Of a stretch of DNA of 64,000 nt, positions 7,312-16,157 are shown piece after piece. The stretch's first letter is position 1. The number at the start of each line of letters is the position of its first letter. The position numbers and the translations under genes are program-made. The stretch spans positions 644,875 through 708,874 of the forward strand of contig NZ_JBHSIS010000022.1 in the NCBI RefSeq assembly GCF_042653545.1, written 5' to 3'. The stretch is from Actinophytocola glycyrrhizae. GTDB lineage: Bacteria > Actinomycetota > Actinomycetes > Mycobacteriales > Pseudonocardiaceae. Below the pieces are notes generated by a model. It did not search any database. It was not told the DNA's origin and saw only the letters and a list, made by a program, of their open reading frames with translations.

Positions 7312-7977
7312 CTAGCTGGCCTCCTCAGGCGGCTGCGCCGCGGCGCTCGTGACGTCGCTGACCGTGCCGGACAGTGCCGCGACGTAGACCTGGTCGTCGT
7401 GCTGCACGACGGTTTTCGGGGTGGGCAGCACCCCGGTGCCGAACCGCATGACGAACGACACCCGCGCGCCGGTGGCCGCCTCCAGCTCGGCGACCGTGTG
7501 GCCGACCCAGCCCTCGTCGAACGGCAGCTGCACGATCGCGACCTTGCCGGTCGGGTCGCGCCACGCCGACGCGACGCCGTCCGGCAACAGCGTCCGCATC
7601 AGCCGGTCGGTCGTCCAGGGCACCGTCGCGACGGTCGGGATGCCCAGCCGCTCGTACACCTCGGCGCGCTTCGCGTCGTAGATGCGGGCGACGACGTGCT
7701 CGACGCCGAACGTCTCCCGCGCGACCCGCGCGGAGATGATGTTCGAGTTGTCGCCACTGGACACCGCGGCGAACGCGCCCGCTCGCTCGATGCCCGCCTC
7801 GATCAGCACCCGCCGGTCGAAGCCGCCGCCGACGATCTGCCTGCCGTGGAAGTCGATGCCGAGCCTGCGGAACGCGTGCTCGTCCTTGTCGACCACGGCG
7901 ACCGTGTGGCCGAGCCGCTCCACCGCGGCGGCGAGCGACGAGCCGACGCGCCCGCAGCCCATGATCACCACGTGCAC
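7312..7977 (-). CDS. TrkA-type RCK potassium regulator, first copy
   Basis: A 221-residue RCK protein with VVIMGCGRVGSSLA (GxGxxG) at residues 3-16, Asp/Glu after strand 2 (VVDKDEHA) and a TrkA_C domain near 135-210. It is the first gene of the two-gene trkA operon and is divergent from the KimA-like transporter, its likely functional partner. It is syntenic with ceoB (Rv2691). The ATG at 7977 begins right at the family's first strand, MHVVIMGCG. Confidence 0.93.
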   Translation of the reverse strand: MHVVIMGCGRVGSSLAAAVERLGHTVAVVDKDEHAFRRLGIDFHGRQIVGGGFDRRVLIEAGIERAGAFAAVSSGDNSNIISARVARETFGVEHVVARIYDAKRAEVYERLGIPTVATVPWTTDRLMRTLLPDGVASAWRDPTGKVAIVQLPFDEGWVGHTVAELEAATGARVSFVMRFGTGVLPTPKTVVQHDDQVYVAALSGTVSDVTSAAAQPPEEAS

Positions 7978-8073
7978 GAGCCGGCCTCCTCGGGTGAGCT
8001 CCTCGGGTGTGTCAGCAAGAACCTACCGGTGGCTCCGCGCTCCTGGTGACGGGACCGCTTACGCTGTCGACCC

Positions 8074-10095
8074 GTGCCCAAGCTCGTGTCTGTGCTGAAG
8101 AGGTTGGTGGTCGGACGCCCGTTCCGCACCGACCGGCTCGCACACACCCTCCTGCCGAAACGCATCGCGTTGCCGGTGTTCGCGTCGGACCCCATGTCCA
8201 GCGTCGCGTACGCGCCAGAGGAGATCCTGCTGACGCTGTCGGTGGCCGGCGTGTCCGCCTACGCGTTCAGCCCGTGGATCGCGCTCGTCGTCATGGTGGT
8301 GATGCTCGCGGTCGTGGCGTCCTACCGGCAGAACGTGCACGCCTACCCGTCCGGCGGCGGCGACTACGAGGTCGCGACCGTCAACCACGGGCCGAGGTGG
8401 GGGCTGGTCGTCGCGAGCGCGCTGCTCGTCGACTACGTGCTGACGGTGTCGGTGTCGATCTCGTCGGCGGCGGCGAACATCGGCTCGGTGGTGCCGTTCG
8501 TCGCCACGCACAAGGTCGCGTTCGCGGTCGGCGCGATCGTGATCCTGACCGCGGTCAACCTGCGTGGCATCCGCGAGTCGGGCTCGGTGTTCGCGTTCCC
8601 GACCTACGCGTTCGTCTTCGGCATCCTGGCGATGGTGATCTGGGGTGTGACCAGGGCGTTCGTGCTCGGCGACGAGATACCGGCCGAGAGCGCCAACTTC
8701 GGGCTGATCGAGGAGGGCGACCACCTCACCGGCCTCGCGTTCGTGTTCCTGGTGCTCAGAGCGTTCTCCTCCGGCAGCGCGGCGCTGACCGGGGTCGAGG
8801 CCATCAGCAACGGCGTGCCCGCGTTCCGCAAGCCCAAGTCGAAGAACGCGGCGACCACGCTGCTCATGATGGGTGTCCTCGCGGTCACCATGTTCCTCGG
8901 CCTCATCATGCTGGCCGCGGTGACCAGGGTGAAGATCGCCGAGGACCCCGCGCACCAGCTGGTGAACGCGCCGGCGGACTACGAGCAGAAGACGCTGGTC
9001 GCACAGCTCGCGAACGCCGTGTTCGGCGGCTTCGACCCGGCCATCTGGTACGTCGTCTTCTTCACCGGGCTCATCCTGGTGCTGGCCGCGAACACCGCGT
9101 TCAACGGCTTCCCGGTGCTCGGCTCCATCCTCGCGCAGGACCGCTACCTGCCCCGCCAGCTGCACACCCGAGGCGACCGGCTGGCGTTCTCCAACGGCAT
9201 CGTCGGCCTCGCCGCGTTCGCGATCGTGCTGGTCGTGGCGTTCGACGCCGAGGTGACGAGGCTGATCCAGCTCTACATCGTTGGTGTGTTCGTTTCGTTC
9301 GTGCTGAGCCAGAGCGGCATGATCCGGCACTGGAACCGGCTGCTGCGCACCGAGGCGGACGAGGCCGAGCGCAAGCGCATGCGGAAGAGGCAGGCCATCA
9401 ACGGGTTCGGTCTCTTCATGACCGCGGCCGTGCTGGTGATCGTGCTGATCACGAAGTTCCTGCTCGGCGCGTGGATCGCGATCGCCGCGATGGCCGCGAT
9501 CTTCCTGGTGATGACGGCCATCCGCCGCCACTACGACCGGGTCGCGGCCGAGCTGCGCGAGGCCGAGCTGACCAGGGACATGATGACCCTGCCGTCCCGC
9601 AACCACGCGATCGTGCTGGTGTCGAAGCTGCACCTGCCGACCCGCAGGGCCCTCGCGTACGCGAGGGCGACGCGCCCGGACGTGCTGGAGGCGGTGACGG
9701 TGAACGTGGACGACGCCGACACCCGCGCGCTGGTGGCGCAGTGGGGGGAGGAGGATTTCTCCGTACCGCTGAAGGTGGTCGAGTCGCCCTACCGCGAGAT
9801 CACGAAACCGGTCCTGGAGTATGTGAAGCGGGTCCGCACCGCCAACCCCCGCGACGTGGTCACCGTCTACATCCCCGAGTACGTGGTCGGCCGCTGGTGG
9901 GAGCAGTTCCTGCACAACCAGAGCGCGCTGCGGCTCAAGGGCAGGCTCCTGTTCCAGCCGGGCGTGATGGTGACGAGTGTGCCGTGGCAGCTCGCGTCGT
10001 CCGAGCGGCGCAAGCAGCGGCTGCGTAACCGGCAGGAGCTGCCGCCCGGCGCCGTGCGGCGAGGGATCTCCGAGAAGAAGAAGGACCGCTCATGA
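8074..10095 (+). CDS. APC-superfamily transporter, KimA-like K+ importer
   Basis: A 673-residue membrane protein with about 12 helices in residues ~40-500 and a soluble C-terminal domain (~505-673). The N-terminal half resembles Bacillus KimA, a c-di-AMP-controlled K+/H+ symporter. Residues corresponding to the KimA K+ site are present with the same spacing: Asp39 and Tyr46 in SDPMSSVAY, and Asp120, Tyr121, Thr124 and Ser128 in VDYVLTVSVS. YRQNVHAYPSGGGDY also matches. The GTG start follows a 96-bp divergent gap from trkA, which supports a potassium role. It is syntenic with Rv2690c, usually annotated only as APC permease. Confidence 0.88.
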   Translation: MPKLVSVLKRLVVGRPFRTDRLAHTLLPKRIALPVFASDPMSSVAYAPEEILLTLSVAGVSAYAFSPWIALVVMVVMLAVVASYRQNVHAYPSGGGDYEVATVNHGPRWGLVVASALLVDYVLTVSVSISSAAANIGSVVPFVATHKVAFAVGAIVILTAVNLRGIRESGSVFAFPTYAFVFGILAMVIWGVTRAFVLGDEIPAESANFGLIEEGDHLTGLAFVFLVLRAFSSGSAALTGVEAISNGVPAFRKPKSKNAATTLLMMGVLAVTMFLGLIMLAAVTRVKIAEDPAHQLVNAPADYEQKTLVAQLANAVFGGFDPAIWYVVFFTGLILVLAANTAFNGFPVLGSILAQDRYLPRQLHTRGDRLAFSNGIVGLAAFAIVLVVAFDAEVTRLIQLYIVGVFVSFVLSQSGMIRHWNRLLRTEADEAERKRMRKRQAINGFGLFMTAAVLVIVLITKFLLGAWIAIAAMAAIFLVMTAIRRHYDRVAAELREAELTRDMMTLPSRNHAIVLVSKLHLPTRRALAYARATRPDVLEAVTVNVDDADTRALVAQWGEEDFSVPLKVVESPYREITKPVLEYVKRVRTANPRDVVTVYIPEYVVGRWWEQFLHNQSALRLKGRLLFQPGVMVTSVPWQLASSERRKQRLRNRQELPPGAVRRGISEKKKDRS

Positions 10096-11249
10096 CCTCC
10101 TGGAAGGGCCGCAGGTTCGAGGTCACGGTCGGCCCGGTCGCCCACGGCGGCCACTGCGTTGCCCGGCACGAGGGCCGGGTCGTGTTCGTCCGCCACGCCC
10201 TGCCCGGCGAACGCGTGGTCGCGGCGGTCACGGAGGACCGCGGCGGCTCGTTCTGCCGCGCGGACGCCGTCTCGGTGCTGTCGGCGTCCCCCGACCGGGT
10301 GGTACCGGCGTGCCCGGTCGCGGTCCCCGGCGGCTGCGGCGGCTGCGACTGGCAGCACGCGACGTGGGACGCCCAGCGTGCGCTGAAGGCGGCGGTGGTG
10401 GCCGAACAGCTGTCCCGCCTGGCGGGCGTCACGATGCCGGTGGAGGTCGAGGCGCTGCCGGGCGGCCCGCTGAACTGGCGCACCCGGGTGCGGATGACCG
10501 TCGACGGCGAGGGCCGCCCCGGTTTCTTCGCACACCGCAGCCACCGCGTGGTGCCGGTGGACGACTGCCCGATCGCCGCCCCCGGCACGGTCGACGAGGT
10601 CGTGTCCCGCCCGTGGCCACCGGACTCGTCGCTGACGATCGCGGTCGACGCCACAGCCAGGACCCATGTCGCGGTCGGCGACGCGCCGGACGAGGTCGCG
10701 GTGGAACGGGCGGTGCGGCGCGAGTGGCGGGTGTCGGGTTTCTGGCAGGCCCACCCGGACGCCGCGGACCTCTACGCCGAGCTGGTCGGGGAGTGGGCCG
10801 GGCTGTCCGAAGGCGAGTCGGCGTGGGACCTGTACGCGGGCGTCGGCCTGTTCGCGGCGGTGCTCGCGACCCGGGTCGGCCCGTCGGGGTCGGTGATGGC
10901 GGTGGAGTCGCACCGGCCCGCCGCCGTCGAGGCCGCCGGGAACCTGTCGGACCTGCCGCAGGTGCGGGTGCTCGCGGGCCGGGTCGAGGCCGTGCTGCGG
11001 GCGGGCGAGGGCCCTGACCCGTCGGTGGTCGTGCTCGACCCGCCCCGCAAGGGGGCCGGGCGGCAGGTCGTGGACGCCATCGCGGCGCGCGGCGCGGCCA
11101 GGGTCGTGTACGTGGCGTGCGACCCGGCAGCGCTCGCGCGGGACGTGGCCACCTTCCACGGGCACGGGTACTCGCTGACGCGGCTACGGGCCTTCGACGC
11201 CTTCCCGATGACCCATCACGTGGAGTGCGTGGCGCTGCTGGAGCGGTGA
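10092..11249 (+). CDS. class I SAM-dependent RNA m5U methyltransferase (TrmA/RlmD family)
   Basis: The 385-residue enzyme has an N-terminal TRAM-like domain (1-60) and a Cys cluster CPVAVPGGCGGC (about 75-86) with a later Cys near 158 that would bind a 4Fe-4S centre as in RumA. The SAM site is DLYAGVGLFAAVLA (~250-263). The catalytic motifs are LDPPRKGAG and VYVACDPAALARD with the nucleophilic Cys. It methylates C5 of a uridine in rRNA or tRNA; which one cannot be told. The ATG overlaps the transporter stop (ATGA), so they are co-transcribed. It is syntenic with Rv2689c. Confidence 0.92.
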   Translation: MTSWKGRRFEVTVGPVAHGGHCVARHEGRVVFVRHALPGERVVAAVTEDRGGSFCRADAVSVLSASPDRVVPACPVAVPGGCGGCDWQHATWDAQRALKAAVVAEQLSRLAGVTMPVEVEALPGGPLNWRTRVRMTVDGEGRPGFFAHRSHRVVPVDDCPIAAPGTVDEVVSRPWPPDSSLTIAVDATARTHVAVGDAPDEVAVERAVRREWRVSGFWQAHPDAADLYAELVGEWAGLSEGESAWDLYAGVGLFAAVLATRVGPSGSVMAVESHRPAAVEAAGNLSDLPQVRVLAGRVEAVLRAGEGPDPSVVVLDPPRKGAGRQVVDAIAARGAARVVYVACDPAALARDVATFHGHGYSLTRLRAFDAFPMTHHVECVALLER

Positions 11250-11253
11250 GGCG

Positions 11254-12591
11254 TCAGCGGTGCGGCTCGTCCGGCGGGAACGGGGTGGCCGGAACCCCGA
11301 AACCACGCGGCCTGCTCTCCGCTTCGGCGACCTGACCCCCGAACCAGGACTCGCTCCCCGACACGAACTGCCCACCGGGCTGGTCCGGTTCCTGGGCGGG
11401 CTGCTGCCCGCCCGGTTGGGGTGCTGAGGGGATTCCCGGCCCGGCGTGCGCGCCGAACGGCGCTGGGAAGCCGGGCGGCGGGGTGGGCCCGGGGTTGACG
11501 CCCGGCGGCGGGGTGGGTTCGCCCGCGCGGAGGTTGCCTGGCTGGGGCGCGGCGGCTTCGTCGGCCGGGTTGCCGCGGGGCGGGGTCGGGTCGCCGTGGG
11601 TGCGAAACGGTGGCGGTGCCGCGGGGAAACCGGGTGGGCTGGCGGGCTGGCCGCCGAACTGGGGTGCCGAGGCCGGGAAGCCGGGGTGGCCGCCGTGGTG
11701 GTCGCCGTGCTGGGGTGCGGGCACTTCGTTGCCCGGTCGGCCGTCGAACCGCGGTGTCGCCGGGGAGAAGCCGGGCTGGCCGCCGCGGTGGCTGCCGGGT
11801 TGGGTCGCTGCCGCGCCGCTGGCGGGGTTGCCCGGCGGCGGGGCCGGTTCGCCGTGGGCGCCGGGTTGCGGTGTCGCCGCGGGGAACCCAGGGGGCGGGG
11901 TGCGCTCGCCGCCGTGGTTGGCGAACTGTCCCGGTGGGGTGGGTTCGGCGTGGCGGGGGTTGCCGGGCTGGCCGCCGAACTGTGGTGTCGCCGCGGGGAA
12001 GCCGGGTTGGCCGCTGTGGTGGCTGCCTTGCTGGGGTGCCGCGTCCGTGGCCGGGTTGCCCCGTGGCGGTGTCGGTTCGCCGGACTGCTGCGGCGCCCCC
12101 TGCGAGCCTGAAGGCCCACCCGCGGGTGGCTGGTCCTCGGCGGTCGGCAGCGGTGGGAGACCCGCGCGCTGGCGCAGCCAGTCCGGGATGTGCTCGTCCG
12201 CGCGCGGGAAGAACTTCAGCTCGTCGGCGAAACCGATCGGGGGCGGCACCCGCCGCCACCTCGGTTCGATGTCCGGTTCGAACTCGGCGCTGAACGAGCT
12301 CGGGGGCTCCAGCAGGTAGAGGCCGGACAGCCAGGTGCCGCGCCCGGGGCGGTACATGCCCTGGCGGAGGCGGCCGAGACCCTCGACCACCTCCTGTGGC
12401 GGGCGGACCGGGTGCTCGACACCGTCCGGGCCCGTCACGGAGACGTCCACCTCGATGTGCCGGCCCGCCGACCGGTACTCGGCCCGGACGCGCTGCCAGC
12501 CCTCCCCCGCGACGGTCAGCAACGACCGCCCCACCTGTCTGGTCAGCTGGTCCTGCTCGGCCTGCGCCATCACTGGCTGCGGCTCGGTCAC
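11254..12591 (-). CDS. protein with TNT-protein-like N-domain and Pro/Gly-rich tail
   Basis: The 445-residue product has a folded N-terminal ~145 residues (EYRSAGRHIEVDVSV, RQGMYRPGRGTWLSGLYLLE, RADEHIPDWLRQRAG). These resemble the N-terminal segment of actinobacterial TNT-type NAD-glycohydrolase toxin proteins. The rest is low-complexity Pro/Gly/Gln sequence with irregular repeats such as GQPGFPAATPQFGG. No TNT catalytic domain follows, so it is either a truncated relative or a partner protein. It lies 50 nt downstream of another uncharacterised gene on the same strand and is convergent with the methyltransferase gene (4-nt gap). The function is unknown. Confidence 0.75.
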   Translation of the reverse strand: MTEPQPVMAQAEQDQLTRQVGRSLLTVAGEGWQRVRAEYRSAGRHIEVDVSVTGPDGVEHPVRPPQEVVEGLGRLRQGMYRPGRGTWLSGLYLLEPPSSFSAEFEPDIEPRWRRVPPPIGFADELKFFPRADEHIPDWLRQRAGLPPLPTAEDQPPAGGPSGSQGAPQQSGEPTPPRGNPATDAAPQQGSHHSGQPGFPAATPQFGGQPGNPRHAEPTPPGQFANHGGERTPPPGFPAATPQPGAHGEPAPPPGNPASGAAATQPGSHRGGQPGFSPATPRFDGRPGNEVPAPQHGDHHGGHPGFPASAPQFGGQPASPPGFPAAPPPFRTHGDPTPPRGNPADEAAAPQPGNLRAGEPTPPPGVNPGPTPPPGFPAPFGAHAGPGIPSAPQPGGQQPAQEPDQPGGQFVSGSESWFGGQVAEAESRPRGFGVPATPFPPDEPHR

Positions 12592-12641
12592 TGCTCGATC
12601 CCCACCCTCTTGTGCCGAACGTGAGCTCTGACCCTACCGAA

Positions 12642-13946
12642 TCACAATGTCGGGTTCGGACCGAACGACAGTCCCAACTGGAACGGGTGGACTCCCCAGG
12701 TCGACACGGCGAACCTCGTCAGCAGGCCGGACGCCCGGACGGTCTGGTCCGTCGCCGGGCTCGCCAGTACCTGGGTGTCGCCATCGACCGGCTGCTGGTC
12801 CCGCCACACCGGGGCGCCCTCGGGCACCGGGGACGCCTCCACGACCGAGTGCCACTCCGTGCCGTCGACGGTGCGGAGCATGGTCAGGATGACCGGGGTC
12901 ATCGGAATCTGCCAGCCACCGGTCTCGACCGCGACGAACTCGCCGCGCCGGACCGCTGCCAGTACCACCTCGCCCAGCCACGTGTACAGCTCGGACAGCG
13001 CCTTGTCGTCGACCGCCGCGTACGCCTCCTCCTCCGTCGCGGGGGTGAGCTGTGTGCTGGCGCCGCCGAGGTGCCCGCTCTCGTCGCGGTAGCGGTCCAT
13101 CAGGAACAGGGTGCCGCGGGCCGGGCTGAACATCGCCGCCTCGCGGAACCGCCGCGAGTCGATCTCCGACCGGGACTCCACCCCCGCGCCGAGCCGGGCG
13201 CGGACGGTCGCCGGGTCGCTCATGCGCCAGTACGTGACACCGTCCTCCTGCCAGAGCGGCAGGTAACCCGCCAGGGGGAGGCCGACGAGCACGGTGTGGA
13301 GAACGTCACCCTCCTCGACCGGCGGCTCCGGTTCCGGCTCCGCGGCCGGGGCGGGCACGGCGGGCTCGAACGGGGGCAGCGCCGCGAACTGCGGGTCCAC
13401 CCGCGCGGTCGCGAGCGTGTGGTGTGCCCACGCGCGTGCCCTGGTCAGCGGGTGGTCGGGGAACTGCTGGTCCCAGTTCGCCTCGTCGGCCACGTTGTAG
13501 GGCAGTTGCCCTACGACGTCCGGGGCGTACGGGTGCGGCGGGAAGCAGTTCTCGAACCCGACCTGCGCGGCGACCGTCGACTCGCGGACGCCGGTCGTCT
13601 GACCCTCCGCGCACTGGATGCGCAGCACGGCGCTGCAGCCCGCGCGGGGCACGGTGAACGCGGCGATGAACGCCAGCCCGGTGTCCTGCTCGGGGATCGG
13701 CAGCTTGATCAGCTGGAACAGCGCGGGCACCCCGCCGAGCCGCACCACGTGCGCCTCGATGATGGCGCCGCTCTCCGCGGTCTCCTCGGCCAGCTTTCTG
13801 CGCAACAGGGGGAGGTCGTCGAAAGGCGCGGGGATGTCGGGCACCATGCCGATGTAGGTGAGACTGACTTGGTCACCGGTTCGTGGATCGAACCAGGTCC
13901 GCTCGTCGTGTCGCTCCATGCCGGCGGTGTCGAATGCGACTGGCAC
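12642..13946 (-). CDS. uncharacterised conserved protein
   Basis: A soluble protein of about 434 residues with no signal peptide. N-terminal residues ~10-180 (WFDPRTGDQVSLTYIG, LPLLRRKLAEETAESGAIIE) and C-terminal residues ~240-430 look like two folded domains joined by an acidic Pro/Glu linker. I do not recognise the family. It is the first gene of a pair with the TNT-N-domain-like gene 50 nt downstream, so the two may act together. The start is uncertain: GTG at 13946 or ATG at 13973. The frame stays open further up, but that part overlaps the divergent dxs gene. Confidence 0.75.
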   Translation of the reverse strand: MPVAFDTAGMERHDERTWFDPRTGDQVSLTYIGMVPDIPAPFDDLPLLRRKLAEETAESGAIIEAHVVRLGGVPALFQLIKLPIPEQDTGLAFIAAFTVPRAGCSAVLRIQCAEGQTTGVRESTVAAQVGFENCFPPHPYAPDVVGQLPYNVADEANWDQQFPDHPLTRARAWAHHTLATARVDPQFAALPPFEPAVPAPAAEPEPEPPVEEGDVLHTVLVGLPLAGYLPLWQEDGVTYWRMSDPATVRARLGAGVESRSEIDSRRFREAAMFSPARGTLFLMDRYRDESGHLGGASTQLTPATEEEAYAAVDDKALSELYTWLGEVVLAAVRRGEFVAVETGGWQIPMTPVILTMLRTVDGTEWHSVVEASPVPEGAPVWRDQQPVDGDTQVLASPATDQTVRASGLLTRFAVSTWGVHPFQLGLSFGPNPTL

Positions 13947-14043
13947 CTGGCCGAGTGTAGGGCCGGGCGCCATCCGCGCGTGCGCTCGTAGACTGGCGGG
14001 GACCTGCGCGACGTCCCGCGATGAGAAACCGAGGTGACCAGCG

Positions 14044-15966
14044 GTGACCGACGAGGAGTCCCTGCTCGGCACGGTGCACGGCCCGGCGGACCTGAAAAGG
14101 TTGCCAGGGGAGCAGTTGCCGAGGCTCGCGGCGGAGATCCGCGAGTTCCTCGTCGACAAGGTGACGACCACTGGCGGTCATCTCGGGCCGAACCTGGGTG
14201 TGGTGGAGCTGACCATGGCGCTCCACCGCGTGTTCGACTCGCCGGACGACCCGGTGATCTGGGACGTCGGCCACCAGGCGTACGTGCACAAGATCCTCAC
14301 CGGCCGCCAGGACGGCTTCGACCGGCTGCGGATGAACGAGGGCATGTCCGGCTACCCGAGCCGTGCCGAGAGCGAGCACGACTTCGTGGAGAGCAGCCAC
14401 GCCTCCGCCGCCCTGTCCTACGCCGACGGGCTGGCCAAGGCGTTCGAGCTGCGTGGCGAGAAGCGCTGCGTGGTCGCGGTCGTCGGCGACGGCGCGCTCA
14501 CCGGCGGCATGTGCTGGGAGGCGCTCAACAACATCGCGGCCGGTGAGAACCGGCCGGTGGTGATCGTGGTCAACGACAACGGCCGCTCCTACTCGCCGAC
14601 CATCGGCGGTCTGGCCGACCACCTCGCGTCGCTGCGCCTGTCGCCGGGCTACGAGCGGTCCCTGGAGGCCGGCAAGCGGATGCTGCAGGGCACCCCGGTC
14701 GTCGGCAAGCCGCTGTACGCGGCGCTGCACGCGGCCAAGCGCGGCATCAAGGACGCGATCAGCCCCCAGGTGATGTTCGAGGACCTCGGCCTGAAGTACT
14801 TCGGCCCGGTCGACGGGCACGACTTCGCCGCGCTCGACGCCGCCCTGCGCCGCGCCAAGGAGTTCGGCGGCCCGGTGATCGTCCACGTCGCGACCTGCAA
14901 GGGCCGCGGCTACCCCCTCGCCGAGAACGACGAGGTGGACCAGATGCACCAGACCGACCCGATCGACCCGGTGACCGGCAAGCTGACCACCGCCAAGGGC
15001 GCCGCCTCCTGGACGTCGGTGTTCGCCGACGAGCTGGCCCGCATCGGGGAGTCGCGGCCCGACGTCGTGGCGATCACGGCGGCGATGCTGCGGTCGACGG
15101 GCCTCGCGAAGTTCGCCGAGGCGTACCCGGACCGCTGGTTCGACGTCGGCATCGCCGAGCAGCACGCGGTCACGTCCGCGGCGGGCATGGCGATGGCCGG
15201 GCTGCACCCGGTCGTCGCGATCTACTCGACGTTCCTGAACCGTGCGTTCGACCAGCTGCTGATGGACGTGGCGCTGCACCGGCTGCCGGTCACGCTGATC
15301 CTCGACCGCGCGGGCATCACCGGCCCGGACGGCTCCAGCCACCACGGCATGTGGGACCTGTCGATCCTCGGTGTGGTGCCGGGCATCCGGGTCGCCGCGC
15401 CGCGGGACGCGGTGACGTTGCGCGAGGAGCTGAACGAGGCGGTCGCCGTGAAGGACGGCCCGACCGCGCTGCGCTTCCCGAAGGCGTCCGTCGGCGGCGA
15501 GGTCGCGGCACTGGAGCGGCGCGGCGTCGTCGACGTGCTGCGCAGGCCCGCCCCGCACGAGACGGCCGACGTGCTGCTGGTGACGGTCGGCGCGCTGGCC
15601 GAGCTTGGCATGGCGGCCGCGGACCGGCTGTCCGACCAGGGCATCGGCGTGACGGTCGTCGACCCGAGGTGGGTGGCCCCGGTCCCGGCGGACCTGGTGT
15701 CGCTCGCACAGGAGCACCGCCTGGTCGTCACGGTCGAGGACAGCGGCCGCCACGGCGGTTTCGGCTGGGCACTGGCGGCGGCCATGCGCGACGCGGACGT
15801 CGACGTGCCGCTGCGGGACATCGGCCTGCCGCAGGAGTTCCACCCGCAGGGCACGCGGAACGAGGTGCTCGTGCAGCTCGGCATGTCCGCGCAGCGGGTG
15901 GCCCGCCGGGTCACCGAGTGGATCGCGACCCGCACCGACGCCCCCGCCCCTGCGCAGCTGCCCTGA
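14044..15966 (+). CDS. dxs: 1-deoxy-D-xylulose-5-phosphate synthase
   Basis: DXS condenses pyruvate and glyceraldehyde 3-phosphate with loss of CO2, the first step of the MEP isoprenoid pathway. The 640-residue protein has the thiamine-diphosphate site GDGALTGGMCWEALNN (about 148-163), the early HLGPNLGVVELT and DVGHQAYVHK motifs, and the transketolase pyrimidine domain with GIAEQHAVTSAAGMA. The C-terminal transketolase domain is complete. GTG start with GAGG ~9 nt upstream. It is divergent from the uncharacterised gene at 13946 across ~97 bp. It is syntenic with dxs1 of mycobacteria. Confidence 0.97.
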   Translation: MTDEESLLGTVHGPADLKRLPGEQLPRLAAEIREFLVDKVTTTGGHLGPNLGVVELTMALHRVFDSPDDPVIWDVGHQAYVHKILTGRQDGFDRLRMNEGMSGYPSRAESEHDFVESSHASAALSYADGLAKAFELRGEKRCVVAVVGDGALTGGMCWEALNNIAAGENRPVVIVVNDNGRSYSPTIGGLADHLASLRLSPGYERSLEAGKRMLQGTPVVGKPLYAALHAAKRGIKDAISPQVMFEDLGLKYFGPVDGHDFAALDAALRRAKEFGGPVIVHVATCKGRGYPLAENDEVDQMHQTDPIDPVTGKLTTAKGAASWTSVFADELARIGESRPDVVAITAAMLRSTGLAKFAEAYPDRWFDVGIAEQHAVTSAAGMAMAGLHPVVAIYSTFLNRAFDQLLMDVALHRLPVTLILDRAGITGPDGSSHHGMWDLSILGVVPGIRVAAPRDAVTLREELNEAVAVKDGPTALRFPKASVGGEVAALERRGVVDVLRRPAPHETADVLLVTVGALAELGMAAADRLSDQGIGVTVVDPRWVAPVPADLVSLAQEHRLVVTVEDSGRHGGFGWALAAAMRDADVDVPLRDIGLPQEFHPQGTRNEVLVQLGMSAQRVARRVTEWIATRTDAPAPAQLP

Positions 15967-16157
15967 GCCCGCACGCGCCCCGCGCGGCACGGACGAGATC
16001 GGTGCCGCCTCGCTCACCGACGAGGGGACCGTGATCGCCAGCAGCGGCGGCTCGGACTGGCTGTGGCCCACCACGCGAGCGGTCGCGCTTGGCGACCCCG
16101 GCGTCACGGAGTGAGGCCTCGCGACACGGCCACACCGAGCTGTGGCACCTTTGTGGG
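15967..16157. other. gap after dxs with a possible coding remnant
   Basis: Between the dxs stop and the response regulator, a frame running to a TGA at 16112-16114 reads as protein-like sequence (…SLTDEGTVIASS, then SGGSDWLWPTTRAVALGDPG). It has no good start other than a GTG at 16031 (~28 residues). It looks like the 3' relic of a lost gene rather than an active one. I do not recognise the parent family. Confidence 0.25.
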
